From CAWGCE01 sp964480915 (lineage in GTDB: Bacteria > Planctomycetota > Planctomycetia > Pirellulales > Pirellulaceae), in contig CAYZRS010000076.1 of NCBI GenBank assembly GCA_964480915.1, positions 1 through 21,398 of the forward strand: a stretch of 21,398 nt of DNA, read 5' to 3'. Below the pieces are notes generated by a model that was given only the letters and a program-made list of their open reading frames with translations, was not told where the DNA came from and searched no databases. Within the stretch, counting starts at the first letter, position 1; each line of letters starts with the position of its first letter. The position numbers and the translations under genes were made by a program. Shown in pieces: positions 1 to 8,225 of this stretch.

Positions 1-558
1 CATCCCAACTCGCGCAGAACCAGCCAATTGTTCCACGCCTTCGCGTTCGGTTTGTGGCGGGCCGCTTCGAAAAAGATCGCAGAGAAGAACGCCAAGCACA
101 AGCAGCGCCAGGAACATTCCAATCAATGCGACGGCAAGTGTTTTCCAATCGCCAGGCGTGAACAAGTTGTCCAGCGCTGCGTGACCTGGATCGTCAGGAT
201 CGTAAAATACCTTAACCTGGTTGCCTTGCCCCCACGAACGGGCCAAAGCAATCGCCGCATCACTTTCAGATGAAAAATGCCGATAGGCAAATCGTTTGCA
301 GTCACCAAAATATCTCTGACCATCGACGGTGAAGTTGTATTCAACCAGGAGCTCTGATTCACCATCAGTGCCGAACTCATTCCACGCATGGCGGGTCATT
401 TGCCCGACAACGTGCGGGAACGACCGGGCCTCGAATTGGTCTCGGGCATCGCAGCCATACTGGCAGCAGGCGGCCGCTACAAATAGCGCCACCAGAACGG
501 CGATGATCTTGCCACTCTGCGAATCAGAATACTCGCCTGCCCCTGTGTCTACCTGCAT
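1..558 (-). CDS. DUF3592 domain membrane protein (partial, C-terminus beyond left edge)
   Basis: Reading down from an ATG at 558 gives 186 codons with no stop before the window edge, so the C-terminus is missing. The visible part has an N-terminal hydrophobic helix (about residues 17-32) and a second one (about 139-163). Between them lies an extracytoplasmic domain with VEYNFTVDGQRYFGD (about 72-86) and GNQVKVFYDPDDPGHAAL (about 112-129). This layout, a beta-rich domain ending in a V.V.YDP..P..A.L motif and followed by a membrane helix, is typical of DUF3592 proteins, whose function is unknown. The ribosome-binding site is weak. It lies 141 bases downstream of another small membrane-protein gene on the same strand, so co-transcription is possible. 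The family call is fairly secure; no role can be assigned. Confidence 0.8.
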   Translation of the reverse strand, partial: MQVDTGAGEYSDSQSGKIIAVLVALFVAAACCQYGCDARDQFEARSFPHVVGQMTRHAWNEFGTDGESELLVEYNFTVDGQRYFGDCKRFAYRHFSSESDAAIALARSWGQGNQVKVFYDPDDPGHAALDNLFTPGDWKTLAVALIGMFLALLVLGVLLCDLFRSGPPQTEREGVEQLAGSARVGM

Positions 559-699
559 CGTATGAGGTTCTTTCGATGGACATCCGCCGGCGGTCGAAAA
601 AGTGCGTCGGCAATCGCTTTGGTTTCTTCCCAACCAGTGGCCAAGGCGCTCCATCCGTCTTCACTTCGTTACGCGCTACCAAGCGACGACTCAAATAAT

Positions 700-993
700 C
701 TATTTGCCCCAGTAGCTGTCGTTGAAACCGTCACGAGAGACATCTCTTCCCGTGATTCGGCTGAGCCATGCTTGAGACGTCGTTTGTCCCGCCTTTTTCT
801 TCACTTGAAATTGGTCTTGGTTTTGGTAGAGCCAAAACCCACCAGCTCCGGCGGCCGCAATCGCAAAAAAGAGAAAGGCTGTATTGAAGAGGCCGACGAT
901 GGCAGCAAGAGCCGATTTTTCCGGCGGCAGATTAGCATCCTCGTTCTGCTGGAGATTGGGAATGTACTTTTGTGACGTGAGTTCTTGCGACAT
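700..993 (-). CDS. Small single-pass membrane protein, hypothetical
   Basis: A 97-residue protein starting at MSQELTSQKYIP. It has a polar N-terminus, one strong transmembrane helix (about residues 28-56, rich in Ala, Gly and Phe) and a basic stretch (QVKKKAG) just after it, followed by a polar tail. I chose the ATG at 993 because an AAAGGCGG stretch lies just upstream. In-frame ATGs at 1014 and 1026 would add 7 or 11 residues and have no better ribosome-binding site. The start of the helix region looks faintly like the membrane anchor of larger proteins, but no family is recognised. It precedes the DUF3592 gene on the same strand. It may be a real membrane protein of unknown function; the existence of the gene itself is only moderately certain. 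Confidence 0.5.
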   Translation of the reverse strand: MSQELTSQKYIPNLQQNEDANLPPEKSALAAIVGLFNTAFLFFAIAAAGAGGFWLYQNQDQFQVKKKAGQTTSQAWLSRITGRDVSRDGFNDSYWGK

Positions 994-1109
994 CGAACCG
1001 CCTTTCCGAGTCATTTTTCTGGTCATCGCTACCGTGCAGCAGTCAGAAAAACCCTAGCTCAAGAAACTCACTGGGCGGCGGATGTTGACAAAAAACAACA
1101 CCACATTGA

Positions 1110-1373
1110 GTGCACAGAATGACGGCCTGCGATGCTAATCTAGACGGCGCCGTCAATGGCCGGGATTTTATCGCTTGGAACGGAAACACGTTCACGACCA
1201 GCACCGCTGGGACGTCGGGTGACTTCAACTCGGACCGCGCTGTAAACGGTCAGGACTTCATCCTTTGGAACGGCAACAAATTCCAAAGCGCCGATCAGCG
1301 ACCTTCGTACTTCACAGCGGCTGTTTCGCCGGCCAAATCGGCAGCGTCGAGTCGCGCAGCCTCGCGCAGCTGA
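1110..1373 (+). pseudogene. Dockerin-like tail fragment, 5'-truncated
   Basis: This frame encodes two tandem calcium-loop repeats: DANLDGAVNGRDFIAWNGN, then GDFNSDRAVNGQDFILWNGN about 30 residues later. They match the D.N.DG.V...DF..WN pattern of the dockerin type I-like repeats that planctomycetes carry at the C-terminus of large exported proteins. A TGA stop lies in frame at 1107-1109, immediately before the GTG at 1110. There is no signal peptide and no upstream domain, so it is best read as the leftover 3' end of a gene whose body has been lost. In the second repeat the usual loop Gly is Arg (SDRA). The frame runs on through about 80 bases that are antisense to the 3' end of the glucosyl-3-phosphoglycerate synthase gene. 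Expression is doubtful. Confidence 0.6.
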
Positions 1374-2548
1374 GCCGGAAAATCGGGCGCGGCACTGACA
1401 ACTCGCGTCCATGTCGGCATGGCAGCGACACCGGCCGGGTCTGATTGATATTCCTTGCCGGCATCAATGATCAGCTGCGCGAACGCTTCGATCGTTTGCT
1501 CTTCCGTGTGACGATCGTAGTTCAGGCTATTGAGCAAGGAATCTGCATGGTACTGCCGAATCGCATCTTGAGCCGATCGCAAATAGGCGGCTCTCAGGGA
1601 AATGAAGTGGCCCGGATCGAATACGATGCCGCGACTGGCCAACGTGCGATAAATCGCGGTCAAAATATCGGACGTCATTTTCATCAGGCCTCGACTGGGA
1701 TCTTCCAAAGACAACGCCTGATGTTTGTGCTCATAGATTTGCCCAATGTCAATTTGGCAGCATCGTTTTGGAGACGTGTTGCGAAACACTTCGGCGAGCG
1801 TACCAATCTCCAGACCCCAGTCGCTCGGAATACGATTGGATCGCGCAAGCGTCGACGTTACCGCGAACTCGCCTGCCAATGGATAACGAAAGCTCTGCAG
1901 GAAAACAAGAAATTTGTCATGACCTAGAATGGAAACCATCGCCTTCAACAATGGAATCATCAGCAAACGCACGACTCGACCATGCATTCGATCGGTGCAG
2001 CGAGCATAGTACGCCTTGCAGAAATCGAAATCTAAGCTGGGCGCCGCCATCGGCAAACAGAGTCGCACCAGCATGTCGCGGTTGTAATCGACGATGTCAC
2101 AATCATGGAGTACGAATGCCTTCAGATTCGGATCGGCAAGCAAGAACCCGAACGCATTCCAGACGGCACGCCCCTTGCCGGGAACATTGACATTGAACCC
2201 CAATTCCGCAAGCTGTGCGTTTAGGACCCGCCCGCGAGGACCGTCTGTCCAGAGGATGTGGGCCTTATCTCCCATCGGTTCCAGGATCCGCGAACAATCG
2301 ATGTAGTCCTGTTCCGCTTCCGCCCGATTCAGAACAACAACCGTGGTGTCCAGAAAATCGGCTCGTGACAACTCGCCGATGATCTGCGAAAAAGGCGCGG
2401 CGCGCATGTCTTGAGCGGTTACCGGTAGCACCAACCCCAGTGGATAGGTCTCTGCCGCCTCATTGAGGCGTGATTCCAATTCCCCCGTGCGAACTGTATC
2501 CAAATCATGAATCGTTGTGATGGGCCCGTCCTGCAAGAAATCTGCCAT
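1295..2548 (-). CDS. gpgS: Glucosyl-3-phosphoglycerate synthase (GT81)
   Basis: A GT-A fold glycosyltransferase of family GT81 that transfers glucose from an NDP-glucose to 3-phosphoglycerate, the first step to glucosylglycerate and, in planctomycetes, to mannosylglucosylglycerate. Visible motifs are PGKGRAVWNAF (about residues 123-133), the metal-binding HDCDI (148-152, a D-x-D form), PLAGEFAVTS (222-231), WGLEIGTL (243-250, acceptor-site region) and YEHKHQ (271-276). The length of 417 residues is somewhat above a minimal GpgS, with a C-terminal helical tail. The ATG overlaps the TAA stop of the upstream GH13 gene as TAATG, so translation is probably coupled. It is the last gene of the cluster. 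Family assignment is strong; the nucleotide-sugar donor cannot be read from the sequence. Confidence 0.85.
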   Translation of the reverse strand: MADFLQDGPITTIHDLDTVRTGELESRLNEAAETYPLGLVLPVTAQDMRAAPFSQIIGELSRADFLDTTVVVLNRAEAEQDYIDCSRILEPMGDKAHILWTDGPRGRVLNAQLAELGFNVNVPGKGRAVWNAFGFLLADPNLKAFVLHDCDIVDYNRDMLVRLCLPMAAPSLDFDFCKAYYARCTDRMHGRVVRLLMIPLLKAMVSILGHDKFLVFLQSFRYPLAGEFAVTSTLARSNRIPSDWGLEIGTLAEVFRNTSPKRCCQIDIGQIYEHKHQALSLEDPSRGLMKMTSDILTAIYRTLASRGIVFDPGHFISLRAAYLRSAQDAIRQYHADSLLNSLNYDRHTEEQTIEAFAQLIIDAGKEYQSDPAGVAAMPTWTRVVSAAPDFPAQLREAARLDAADLAGETAAVKYEGR

Positions 2549-4296
2549 TAGTTGTTACTCCGTTCGAGCCACATGATTTGAGCCGGTTCCACTAGTAATT
2601 CGCCTGTTTCTACATCGACGTTCGCCCGCTCACCGGAAATCAAATCCTGCGATTCCTGATAAGAACCGGCCAACGGAAGATGGGCAGGTGCGTTCCCAAC
2701 GTTCAGCACCACCAAAATTCGCTGACCCGTATCCGTGCAATGCCTTTCCAACATGACGACCGATGCGCTACCGCTCTCGATATAACGCTGCTGGGCATCT
2801 GGGTGAAATGCCGGTTGCTTCGTTCGAGTTCGAATTAGCGCCTGCATTCCCTGAAATACTCTTCGCTGTTTCGTATCTGCTTGTAGCAATTGGTTAATCT
2901 CATCTTGCCGATATTTCCGACGATTAATCCGGCGATTGATTCCAGATGACGTCGCGCCTTCCTCATCATTGGGCGTACCAACCAGCGAATGAAAATAGAT
3001 GGCCGGCATCCCCTGCAAAGCTAACATCATCGCCTGCGTCGAAAGGAAACGTCGCAGGTGCAATTGTTCGTCGCCAGCGCTATCGCTCAGTGCATCGAAA
3101 TAGGTGACGTTGAGCTCGTAGGGCGATTCGCTGCCGTCGGCGTGGCTGCGCATACTGACGCGACCACCACGCTCTTTGATCTGCTGCACAAGCGAATCAC
3201 GGCGTTCGTCAGAGACTTTCCCTTCCAGCGGCCGCATTCCAACTCCATCGTGGGAAGCGGTGAAATTGAAATAGGTCGTTCCCGGCTGCGGCGGTTGTAG
3301 GTGGGCCAGCCAGTTTTTCAAAGGTGTCGCGTCGTAATGCAAGAAGGCGTCAAGAAGCAACGGTGGCAGACTGAACTGGTACACCATGTGCGCCTCGTCG
3401 CCGTCCCCGAAGTAGCTAACGTTCTCTTCATGAGGCACATTCGTTTCGGTGAGCAGAAGCACGTGCGGAGCAACCGTGGCCAACACTTCTCGCATTAACT
3501 TCACGACTTCGTGGGTCTGAGGTAGATGAATGCAGTTTGTCCCGATCTGTTTCCACAAGTAGGCGATCGCATCCAATCGAATAATCCGCGCACCCCGATT
3601 CACGTAATCCAGCAAGACTCCCATCGCCTCAGCAAGCAAGCGTGGCTCGGCGTAATTCAGATCGACCTGATCACGACTAAACGTGGTCCAAACCTGTTTC
3701 GGACCATCCGTGCTTTCGAACTCGTGCAACAAAGGAAGGCTACGTGGGCGAGTTACATCGCTGACGTCCGTGCCTGGTTCGACTGTGATGAAGAACGAAT
3801 CAAAGGGCGACTCGCCTGCTAAAAACGACTCGAACCAAGCGTGCTGCTGCGAGACATGATTCACGACGAAATCAAACATCAAGTGGCTCTGCACGCCAAT
3901 CGCGGCCACATCGTTCCAGTCGCCCAATTGCGGATCGATCGTGGCATAATCCATCACGGAAAATCCATCATCGGAGGACCAGGGAAAGAAAGGCAGGAAG
4001 TGAACCGTGTTGATGAAATCAGGCAACTGCCATTCACGACAGAAGTTCTGGAATGACTGCAGGGGCGAGAGCGATTCACCCTCCGCAGGCTGTACTTGAT
4101 CGCCGTACGTGATCAGCACGACGTCGCGCTGGTCCCACAGCGCCGATTGCGGTTCGTCTTCCGTGCCAGTCGGCGTCAATTCTAGATACCGGCCGATAAC
4201 ACTGCTCAGCAGAGCGTGCGCCGTGTCTGCCTGGTCACCGTAGATAGACTCGAGTCGTCGCTTCAGTCCTTCAAGCGGAACGGTCCCGGCTTGCAT
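2548..4296 (-). CDS. GH13 sucrose-phosphorylase-like enzyme, possibly glucosylglycerate phosphorylase
   Basis: A 582-residue GH13 enzyme resembling subfamily GH13_18 (sucrose, sucrose-6'-phosphate, glucosylglycerol and glucosylglycerate phosphorylases). Seen in order: DFVVNH (region I, about 142-147), RLDAIAYLWK (nucleophile Asp about 242), LLLTETNVPHEEN (acid/base Glu about 284) and TASHDGVGMRPLEG (transition-state Asp about 350). All three catalytic acids are present, and there is no signal peptide, so it is cytoplasmic. I chose the ATG at 4296 over the TTG at 4302 because AGGA lies 7 bases before it. It sits between the mannosyltransferase-like and gpgS genes and shares the TAATG junction with gpgS. 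From this context I infer glucosylglycerate as substrate, releasing glucose 1-phosphate and glycerate. Sucrose or glucosylglycerol remains possible, because the acceptor-loop residues cannot be judged by eye. Confidence 0.8.
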   Translation of the reverse strand: MQAGTVPLEGLKRRLESIYGDQADTAHALLSSVIGRYLELTPTGTEDEPQSALWDQRDVVLITYGDQVQPAEGESLSPLQSFQNFCREWQLPDFINTVHFLPFFPWSSDDGFSVMDYATIDPQLGDWNDVAAIGVQSHLMFDFVVNHVSQQHAWFESFLAGESPFDSFFITVEPGTDVSDVTRPRSLPLLHEFESTDGPKQVWTTFSRDQVDLNYAEPRLLAEAMGVLLDYVNRGARIIRLDAIAYLWKQIGTNCIHLPQTHEVVKLMREVLATVAPHVLLLTETNVPHEENVSYFGDGDEAHMVYQFSLPPLLLDAFLHYDATPLKNWLAHLQPPQPGTTYFNFTASHDGVGMRPLEGKVSDERRDSLVQQIKERGGRVSMRSHADGSESPYELNVTYFDALSDSAGDEQLHLRRFLSTQAMMLALQGMPAIYFHSLVGTPNDEEGATSSGINRRINRRKYRQDEINQLLQADTKQRRVFQGMQALIRTRTKQPAFHPDAQQRYIESGSASVVMLERHCTDTGQRILVVLNVGNAPAHLPLAGSYQESQDLISGERANVDVETGELLVEPAQIMWLERSNN

Positions 4297-4327
4297 ACGC
4301 AATTCCTATCCCGCGAGCCCGCCTTGC

Positions 4328-5605
4328 TCACGACAAATTGTCTGCTCCCGTAAAGTTCGCAGTCAGCGCTCTCAACTTTCGGCGCAAGACCGAATAACTA
4401 AAGAACGCTTTCCCTAATTCGTAATTGTCGTTCACCATCTCTTCCCGGTAAACAGGTTCGGTAATCACTTTGTTGACATGCGCCACGACATCTCGCGTTA
4501 AATAGCCATCCATAGTTATTACGCGAAAATTCTTTGGTTCGATATCTGTAACAAAAATCGAGTAGCGATTTACCAGCACTGGTTTGCGATAGTAAAACGC
4601 TTCGATCAGCGCATTCCCGAATCCTTCGTAAATCGAAGGATAAGTGATGAAATCGGCATGAATATAGGCATCTGCAAGATCGTAAATCTTGCCGGTATCA
4701 TCCGTTGAACGGTATTCGCCAACTCGATGAGCAACGAATCGCAAGTCGACACCCTGCATCTCTGCCATCTCGACCAGCGCACTTTGATATTCGTGACCTT
4801 CATCGCCCGATTCGTGCGTCACGACCAATTTGCAGCGTGGATTCCGCAATTGAGCCACCAGAGAAACTGCGTGCTCAATTCCTTTACGAGGCACTACTCG
4901 GGTCGGTTGTAAGAATAAAATGTCATCTTCTTCGATACCGATGTCGGCTCGAAAGTCGCTGTTGAATTCATCACGACCGACTGGTGGTTCATCAAAATCG
5001 AGCACATTCGGCACCAAAATCGACGAAGCACCACACCGGTGAGACAAGTCGCGTTGTGCTGCCGAGTTGATTGTGGCGTGTTGAATCGACGGCAGAATCG
5101 GTGGAAAAGACATTGAAAGAATATCACCCACAGAATTCACCGAAAATCGATCTCGTTCCCAATAAAAATCATGGTGATGAGCGATTGTCGGGAAACCGGT
5201 TTCACAAATAAAAGTAGTGATCGCCAGCCCCAAAGGAAGATTCATCGGGATGCACAACGCATTTTGAACGCAAAGAATACCAATATCAAAGCGTCCCACA
5301 AATTCGTAGAGCGATCGCTTGAGATGCTCGCTGAGTGCGTAAATACGGCGCGTGACTTCGGGAGACCGTTTGTTCGTCCCGAACGCATGGCGATTAATCC
5401 ACTCGATATCTGGATTGCCGAAATAGGCATGTGGCACGAGCATACTGACAGCTGGATCGGTTCCCAACAATCCACCAAACCAATACGTCCGATGACCGTC
5501 TTCTTCAAGAATCTTGGCCCACTTCGCCGCTTCTAGCGAGACACCATCGGTGCCCTGAAAGCGAGTTCCAACAAACCCAATATTCTGATTCGTGGCAGCA
5601 TTCAT
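4328..5605 (-). CDS. mggA: GT4 glycosyltransferase, probable mannosylglucosyl-3-phosphoglycerate synthase
   Basis: A 425-residue GT-B glycosyltransferase of family GT4. The N-terminal half begins IGFVGTRFQGTDGVSLEAAK and contains FETGFPTIAHHHDFYWERDR-type residues (TGFP followed by a triple His), a pattern I associate with MggA/MggS enzymes that mannosylate glucosyl-3-phosphoglycerate or glucosylglycerate. The C-terminal half has PTRVVPRKGIEHA (sugar-nucleotide binding) and the E-x7-E element in YEGFGNALIEAFYY. I chose the ATG at 5605 because it overlaps the upstream TGA as ATGA, a classic coupled start; another ATG 24 bases upstream would lie inside the HAD gene. With gpgS two genes downstream this matches the R. 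baltica MGG pathway. Whether the acceptor is phosphorylated (MggA) or free (MggS) is not decidable from sequence alone. Confidence 0.7.
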   Translation of the reverse strand: MNAATNQNIGFVGTRFQGTDGVSLEAAKWAKILEEDGHRTYWFGGLLGTDPAVSMLVPHAYFGNPDIEWINRHAFGTNKRSPEVTRRIYALSEHLKRSLYEFVGRFDIGILCVQNALCIPMNLPLGLAITTFICETGFPTIAHHHDFYWERDRFSVNSVGDILSMSFPPILPSIQHATINSAAQRDLSHRCGASSILVPNVLDFDEPPVGRDEFNSDFRADIGIEEDDILFLQPTRVVPRKGIEHAVSLVAQLRNPRCKLVVTHESGDEGHEYQSALVEMAEMQGVDLRFVAHRVGEYRSTDDTGKIYDLADAYIHADFITYPSIYEGFGNALIEAFYYRKPVLVNRYSIFVTDIEPKNFRVITMDGYLTRDVVAHVNKVITEPVYREEMVNDNYELGKAFFSYSVLRRKLRALTANFTGADNLS

Positions 5606-6480
5606 GATGAACCCGTTGTTCCTACGCATTTCAATAATTGAGGTAGCTCGGTAATCGTGACATCGGGCGTCACCTTCGCGACGCGCGGATTTCCCGACCG
5701 CAACCTGAGACTTCGCTTGTCACCGGCAAACAACGCCGTGCGAAATCCTACCCGGCTGGCCGCAGTAATGTCGTTGAGCATGTCGTTGCCTACCATCAAG
5801 GTCTGCTCGGGGAGGATGCCTAGCGTTTCCAGCTCTGAAGCCGCTAACGCATAGAGGTAACTATCTGGCTTCGCTCGGCCGTGCTGGAAAGAAAAGAATT
5901 GCAACGATTCTGCAATAGGCAATTCGTCTGGCGAGATCTCCAACAACCCAGGAACAATCAAAGGCGTATAGAATTGGGCATTACTGACAATTCCCAGCGT
6001 CAATCCGGCGGTGGCCAGTTGACTCAAGAGTTGGCTCGCTTGAGGCATCGACCAGACCGGGTTCGTTTTCAATTCGAATGCGAGTGCCAAGCTGGGCAAC
6101 AGAGTCGCGTCGTACTTTTCGTCGGGCGAGAAGACCTCGGCCCAAATCGACAGGATGTCGACTTCCGGGTGAGGGATACCACGCGCTCGATCGGCCGCAT
6201 GACTCGATCCAATGGCCGCGTCAAACCGGGAGAGCACGACCTCGGCCGCTTCGGCCGCCCCCCAGCCGCGAGCACCAAACACCGATTGGATCGCTTCCTC
6301 CCGCAGAGAATTCCGTTCTCCACCAATGTCGCCACTCGCGCTAATCAATAGCGTTCCGTAAATGTCGAAAAGGACGGCTCGAATTTCTGGCAACCAAACC
6401 AAATGCGGTTCGACATGCGTCGGAATCGGTAGCAACGGGCGACAATGCGTCCGTACGAGCTCACTCACTTGGGCGGTCAC
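5602..6480 (-). CDS. HAD-superfamily hydrolase, candidate pathway phosphatase
   Basis: A 292-residue haloacid dehalogenase-like protein. Motif I is VLFDIYGTLL (nucleophile Asp about 39), motif II GIVSNA (Ser about 166), motif III GRAKPDSYLY (Lys about 204) and motif IV MVGNDMLNDI (Asp about 233 and 237). A long helical cap lies between motifs I and II. Position +2 from the nucleophile is Tyr rather than the Asp usual in HAD phosphatases; L-2-haloacid dehalogenases have the same D-x-Y form. The GTG start at 6480 follows a GGGGA ribosome-binding site, and the stop overlaps the start of the MggA-like gene. By position it is the candidate for the mannosylglucosyl-3-phosphoglycerate phosphatase (MggB) that the pathway requires, but the D-x-Y motif leaves that open. 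Confidence 0.8.
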   Translation of the reverse strand: MTAQVSELVRTHCRPLLPIPTHVEPHLVWLPEIRAVLFDIYGTLLISASGDIGGERNSLREEAIQSVFGARGWGAAEAAEVVLSRFDAAIGSSHAADRARGIPHPEVDILSIWAEVFSPDEKYDATLLPSLALAFELKTNPVWSMPQASQLLSQLATAGLTLGIVSNAQFYTPLIVPGLLEISPDELPIAESLQFFSFQHGRAKPDSYLYALAASELETLGILPEQTLMVGNDMLNDITAASRVGFRTALFAGDKRSLRLRSGNPRVAKVTPDVTITELPQLLKCVGTTGSS

Positions 6481-6613
6481 AATATCCCCACATCCGTCGG
6501 TTAATAAAGTCGCGTCAATCCGCGAAACCCGCCCTCACGTTTGGGTTTTATCAGGAATTCGAGCCCGAACAAGATCGACTTGATCGCTCGCTCGAGTTTC
6601 ACGCAAGCGGCGA

Positions 6614-8215
6614 CTAAACCTCCAACCTTATCGGATAAACACTTTCGGGACGCAGGAAATGTGCCAGCAAGGCCCGCCCGACCAAGCTGTGCGTCGCCTC
6701 CACACCGACTTCTGCAGACAGAACGCAACGGCAAATTTCTACATACCGACTTCCGATTGCTGCTAAGCCGTACCTGCGGTCGATCGCTTGCTGATTCTGA
6801 TTCAGTATCGCAGTCTCCCTTTCCGCGTCGCTCTTCAATAATTCGGCTAGTTTGTCAAAGACTGGATTCTGGTCTCGCAGTTGATCGCGCAGCTCGACGT
6901 TAGCGACAACATCCCGAACAAGCTTCGCCTGCCCTAACCGATCGAGTCTGGCGAAATCCAAGAAAGGCTGTCTTAGCAACTTAACTATGCTTGCTTCGAC
7001 ATCCGATTTCGCAAACGCCTCGCTCCCGTAGCCAGACGCCAAGGCACCACTCAGCTCCAAGTAGACTGACTCCAAGCGTTTCTGATCAATGACCGCAGCA
7101 GGAACCTCCAAAGCGGCCGCCAAGTTGGGAAACTGCAAACCGCTTTGCCGAAAATCGGCGGTTACTTGCGGCAAATCGCGGCCGCACAAATTCAAACCGG
7201 CCTGGAAAGCCTCCAGAAAGACGAGCCCGAACCCCTCAGCGATACTCGTTGTGATCACCGCATCGGCAGCGGCATAGTTTTCCTCAAGCGTCAGGCCCTC
7301 GTCTTCGCCCACCCCAAACACAATGGGTAAATTCAGTTCATAAGCCAGTTCCTGCCACTCGTCGAACGAGCGCCGTTCGATCGGGTTCTTCGGTGCCAAG
7401 GTAATCGCAAAGTGAATGCCTGGAATCACCGCCGACCACAGCAACAGTTCGCCCACGTTCTTCCGCCGTATCCCTCGAACTGGATAGAGCACGAATGGAC
7501 GGTCCAAGGGAACGCCGAAGCGATCACGGAGTTTTTCCCGCGCCGCGAGTCGATTTGCTCCCCACGACTTTTCCAACACCGGGTTCGGCAACAAGTGAAC
7601 TCGGTCACTGGGCAGCGATGCGTCTCGCAGGACCTGGGCGTCACGATTCGTGAGTGTCGCGTAGTGTACATGTGACGTCAAAGGATAAAGCCGATTCTGC
7701 AATTCGCCGATCGATGCAAAATTTTGACTTAGGAGCTGATAATTATCGGGCCGCAATTCTTCAGCAAAATCATGCACGTGCAGTAGAAAGTGCCAGCCGC
7801 GAACGGCCAGTTCATGAATGACTTGAAGCAAACTCGCGTTCTTCCCCAACCCATGGTTATGCACATGAATGACCGTCGAATCGGGCTGGTGGCCGCTCGC
7901 GTTTAACGCAGTGAGCATTTCATCTAGCAATTGAGCAACCCGACCGTCTAAAGACTGGCCAGCGGAGGATTGGCCATCATCGGAAGGACGGCGTAGCGAG
8001 TCGTATTCGAGCGACGGAACGGCGCGGCGAGCGACAGGGAACGGCAATCTCGATTCTAGGCCGGGATCCCAACCGTCCTGGCGGCCGCCAAACAATATTG
8101 TGACCGAGTTGGGACGCTGCGCTGGCTCCACGTCCGCAAGTCCGGCCAGATGACTCTCAATAACCCTAGTTACGCCGCCTCGATTGAGATGGTAATGAAC
8201 AACAACAACGTCCAC
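6614..8215 (-). CDS. GT4-like glycosyltransferase of unknown acceptor, first gene of the osmolyte cluster
   Basis: A 533-residue GT-B glycosyltransferase. The N-terminus reads VVVVHYHLNRGGVTRVIESHL-like (HLNRGGVTRV), typical of GT4 enzymes. It continues with HVHNHGLGKN, LHVHDFAEE and LPNPV, a nucleotide-sugar site around YPVRGIRRKN, and the E-x7-E motif in AEGFGLVFLEAF. A C-terminal helical extension of roughly 160 residues follows and is not part of the standard fold. I chose the GTG at 8215 because GAGGA sits 5 bases before it and the protein then begins at the first beta strand; a GTG at 8275 would add 20 residues. It lies 133 bases before the HAD gene in the same direction, so it is probably co-transcribed. 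It is not needed for the known MGG route, so it may build another glycoside. Confidence 0.75.
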   Translation of the reverse strand: MDVVVVHYHLNRGGVTRVIESHLAGLADVEPAQRPNSVTILFGGRQDGWDPGLESRLPFPVARRAVPSLEYDSLRRPSDDGQSSAGQSLDGRVAQLLDEMLTALNASGHQPDSTVIHVHNHGLGKNASLLQVIHELAVRGWHFLLHVHDFAEELRPDNYQLLSQNFASIGELQNRLYPLTSHVHYATLTNRDAQVLRDASLPSDRVHLLPNPVLEKSWGANRLAAREKLRDRFGVPLDRPFVLYPVRGIRRKNVGELLLWSAVIPGIHFAITLAPKNPIERRSFDEWQELAYELNLPIVFGVGEDEGLTLEENYAAADAVITTSIAEGFGLVFLEAFQAGLNLCGRDLPQVTADFRQSGLQFPNLAAALEVPAAVIDQKRLESVYLELSGALASGYGSEAFAKSDVEASIVKLLRQPFLDFARLDRLGQAKLVRDVVANVELRDQLRDQNPVFDKLAELLKSDAERETAILNQNQQAIDRRYGLAAIGSRYVEICRCVLSAEVGVEATHSLVGRALLAHFLRPESVYPIRLEV

Positions 8216-8220
8216 GAGAA

Positions 8221-8225
8221 TCCTC
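8221..8225 (-). promoter_or_regulatory. Ribosome-binding site deciding the GT4 start
   Basis: On the minus strand GAGGA lies 5 bases before the GTG at 8215. This favours that start over the upstream in-frame GTG at 8275, which has no comparable site. Confidence 0.5.

Noticed and set aside
562..975. A 137-codon plus-strand frame at the left end
   Set aside because: Its composition looks random and it overlaps the small membrane protein on the minus strand, which has a convincing helix.
6525..6548. AAACCC / GGGTTT inverted repeat between the GT4 and HAD genes
   Set aside because: The stem is weak and AT-rich with a 12-base loop, and on the transcribed strand no T-tract follows, so it is not called a terminator.
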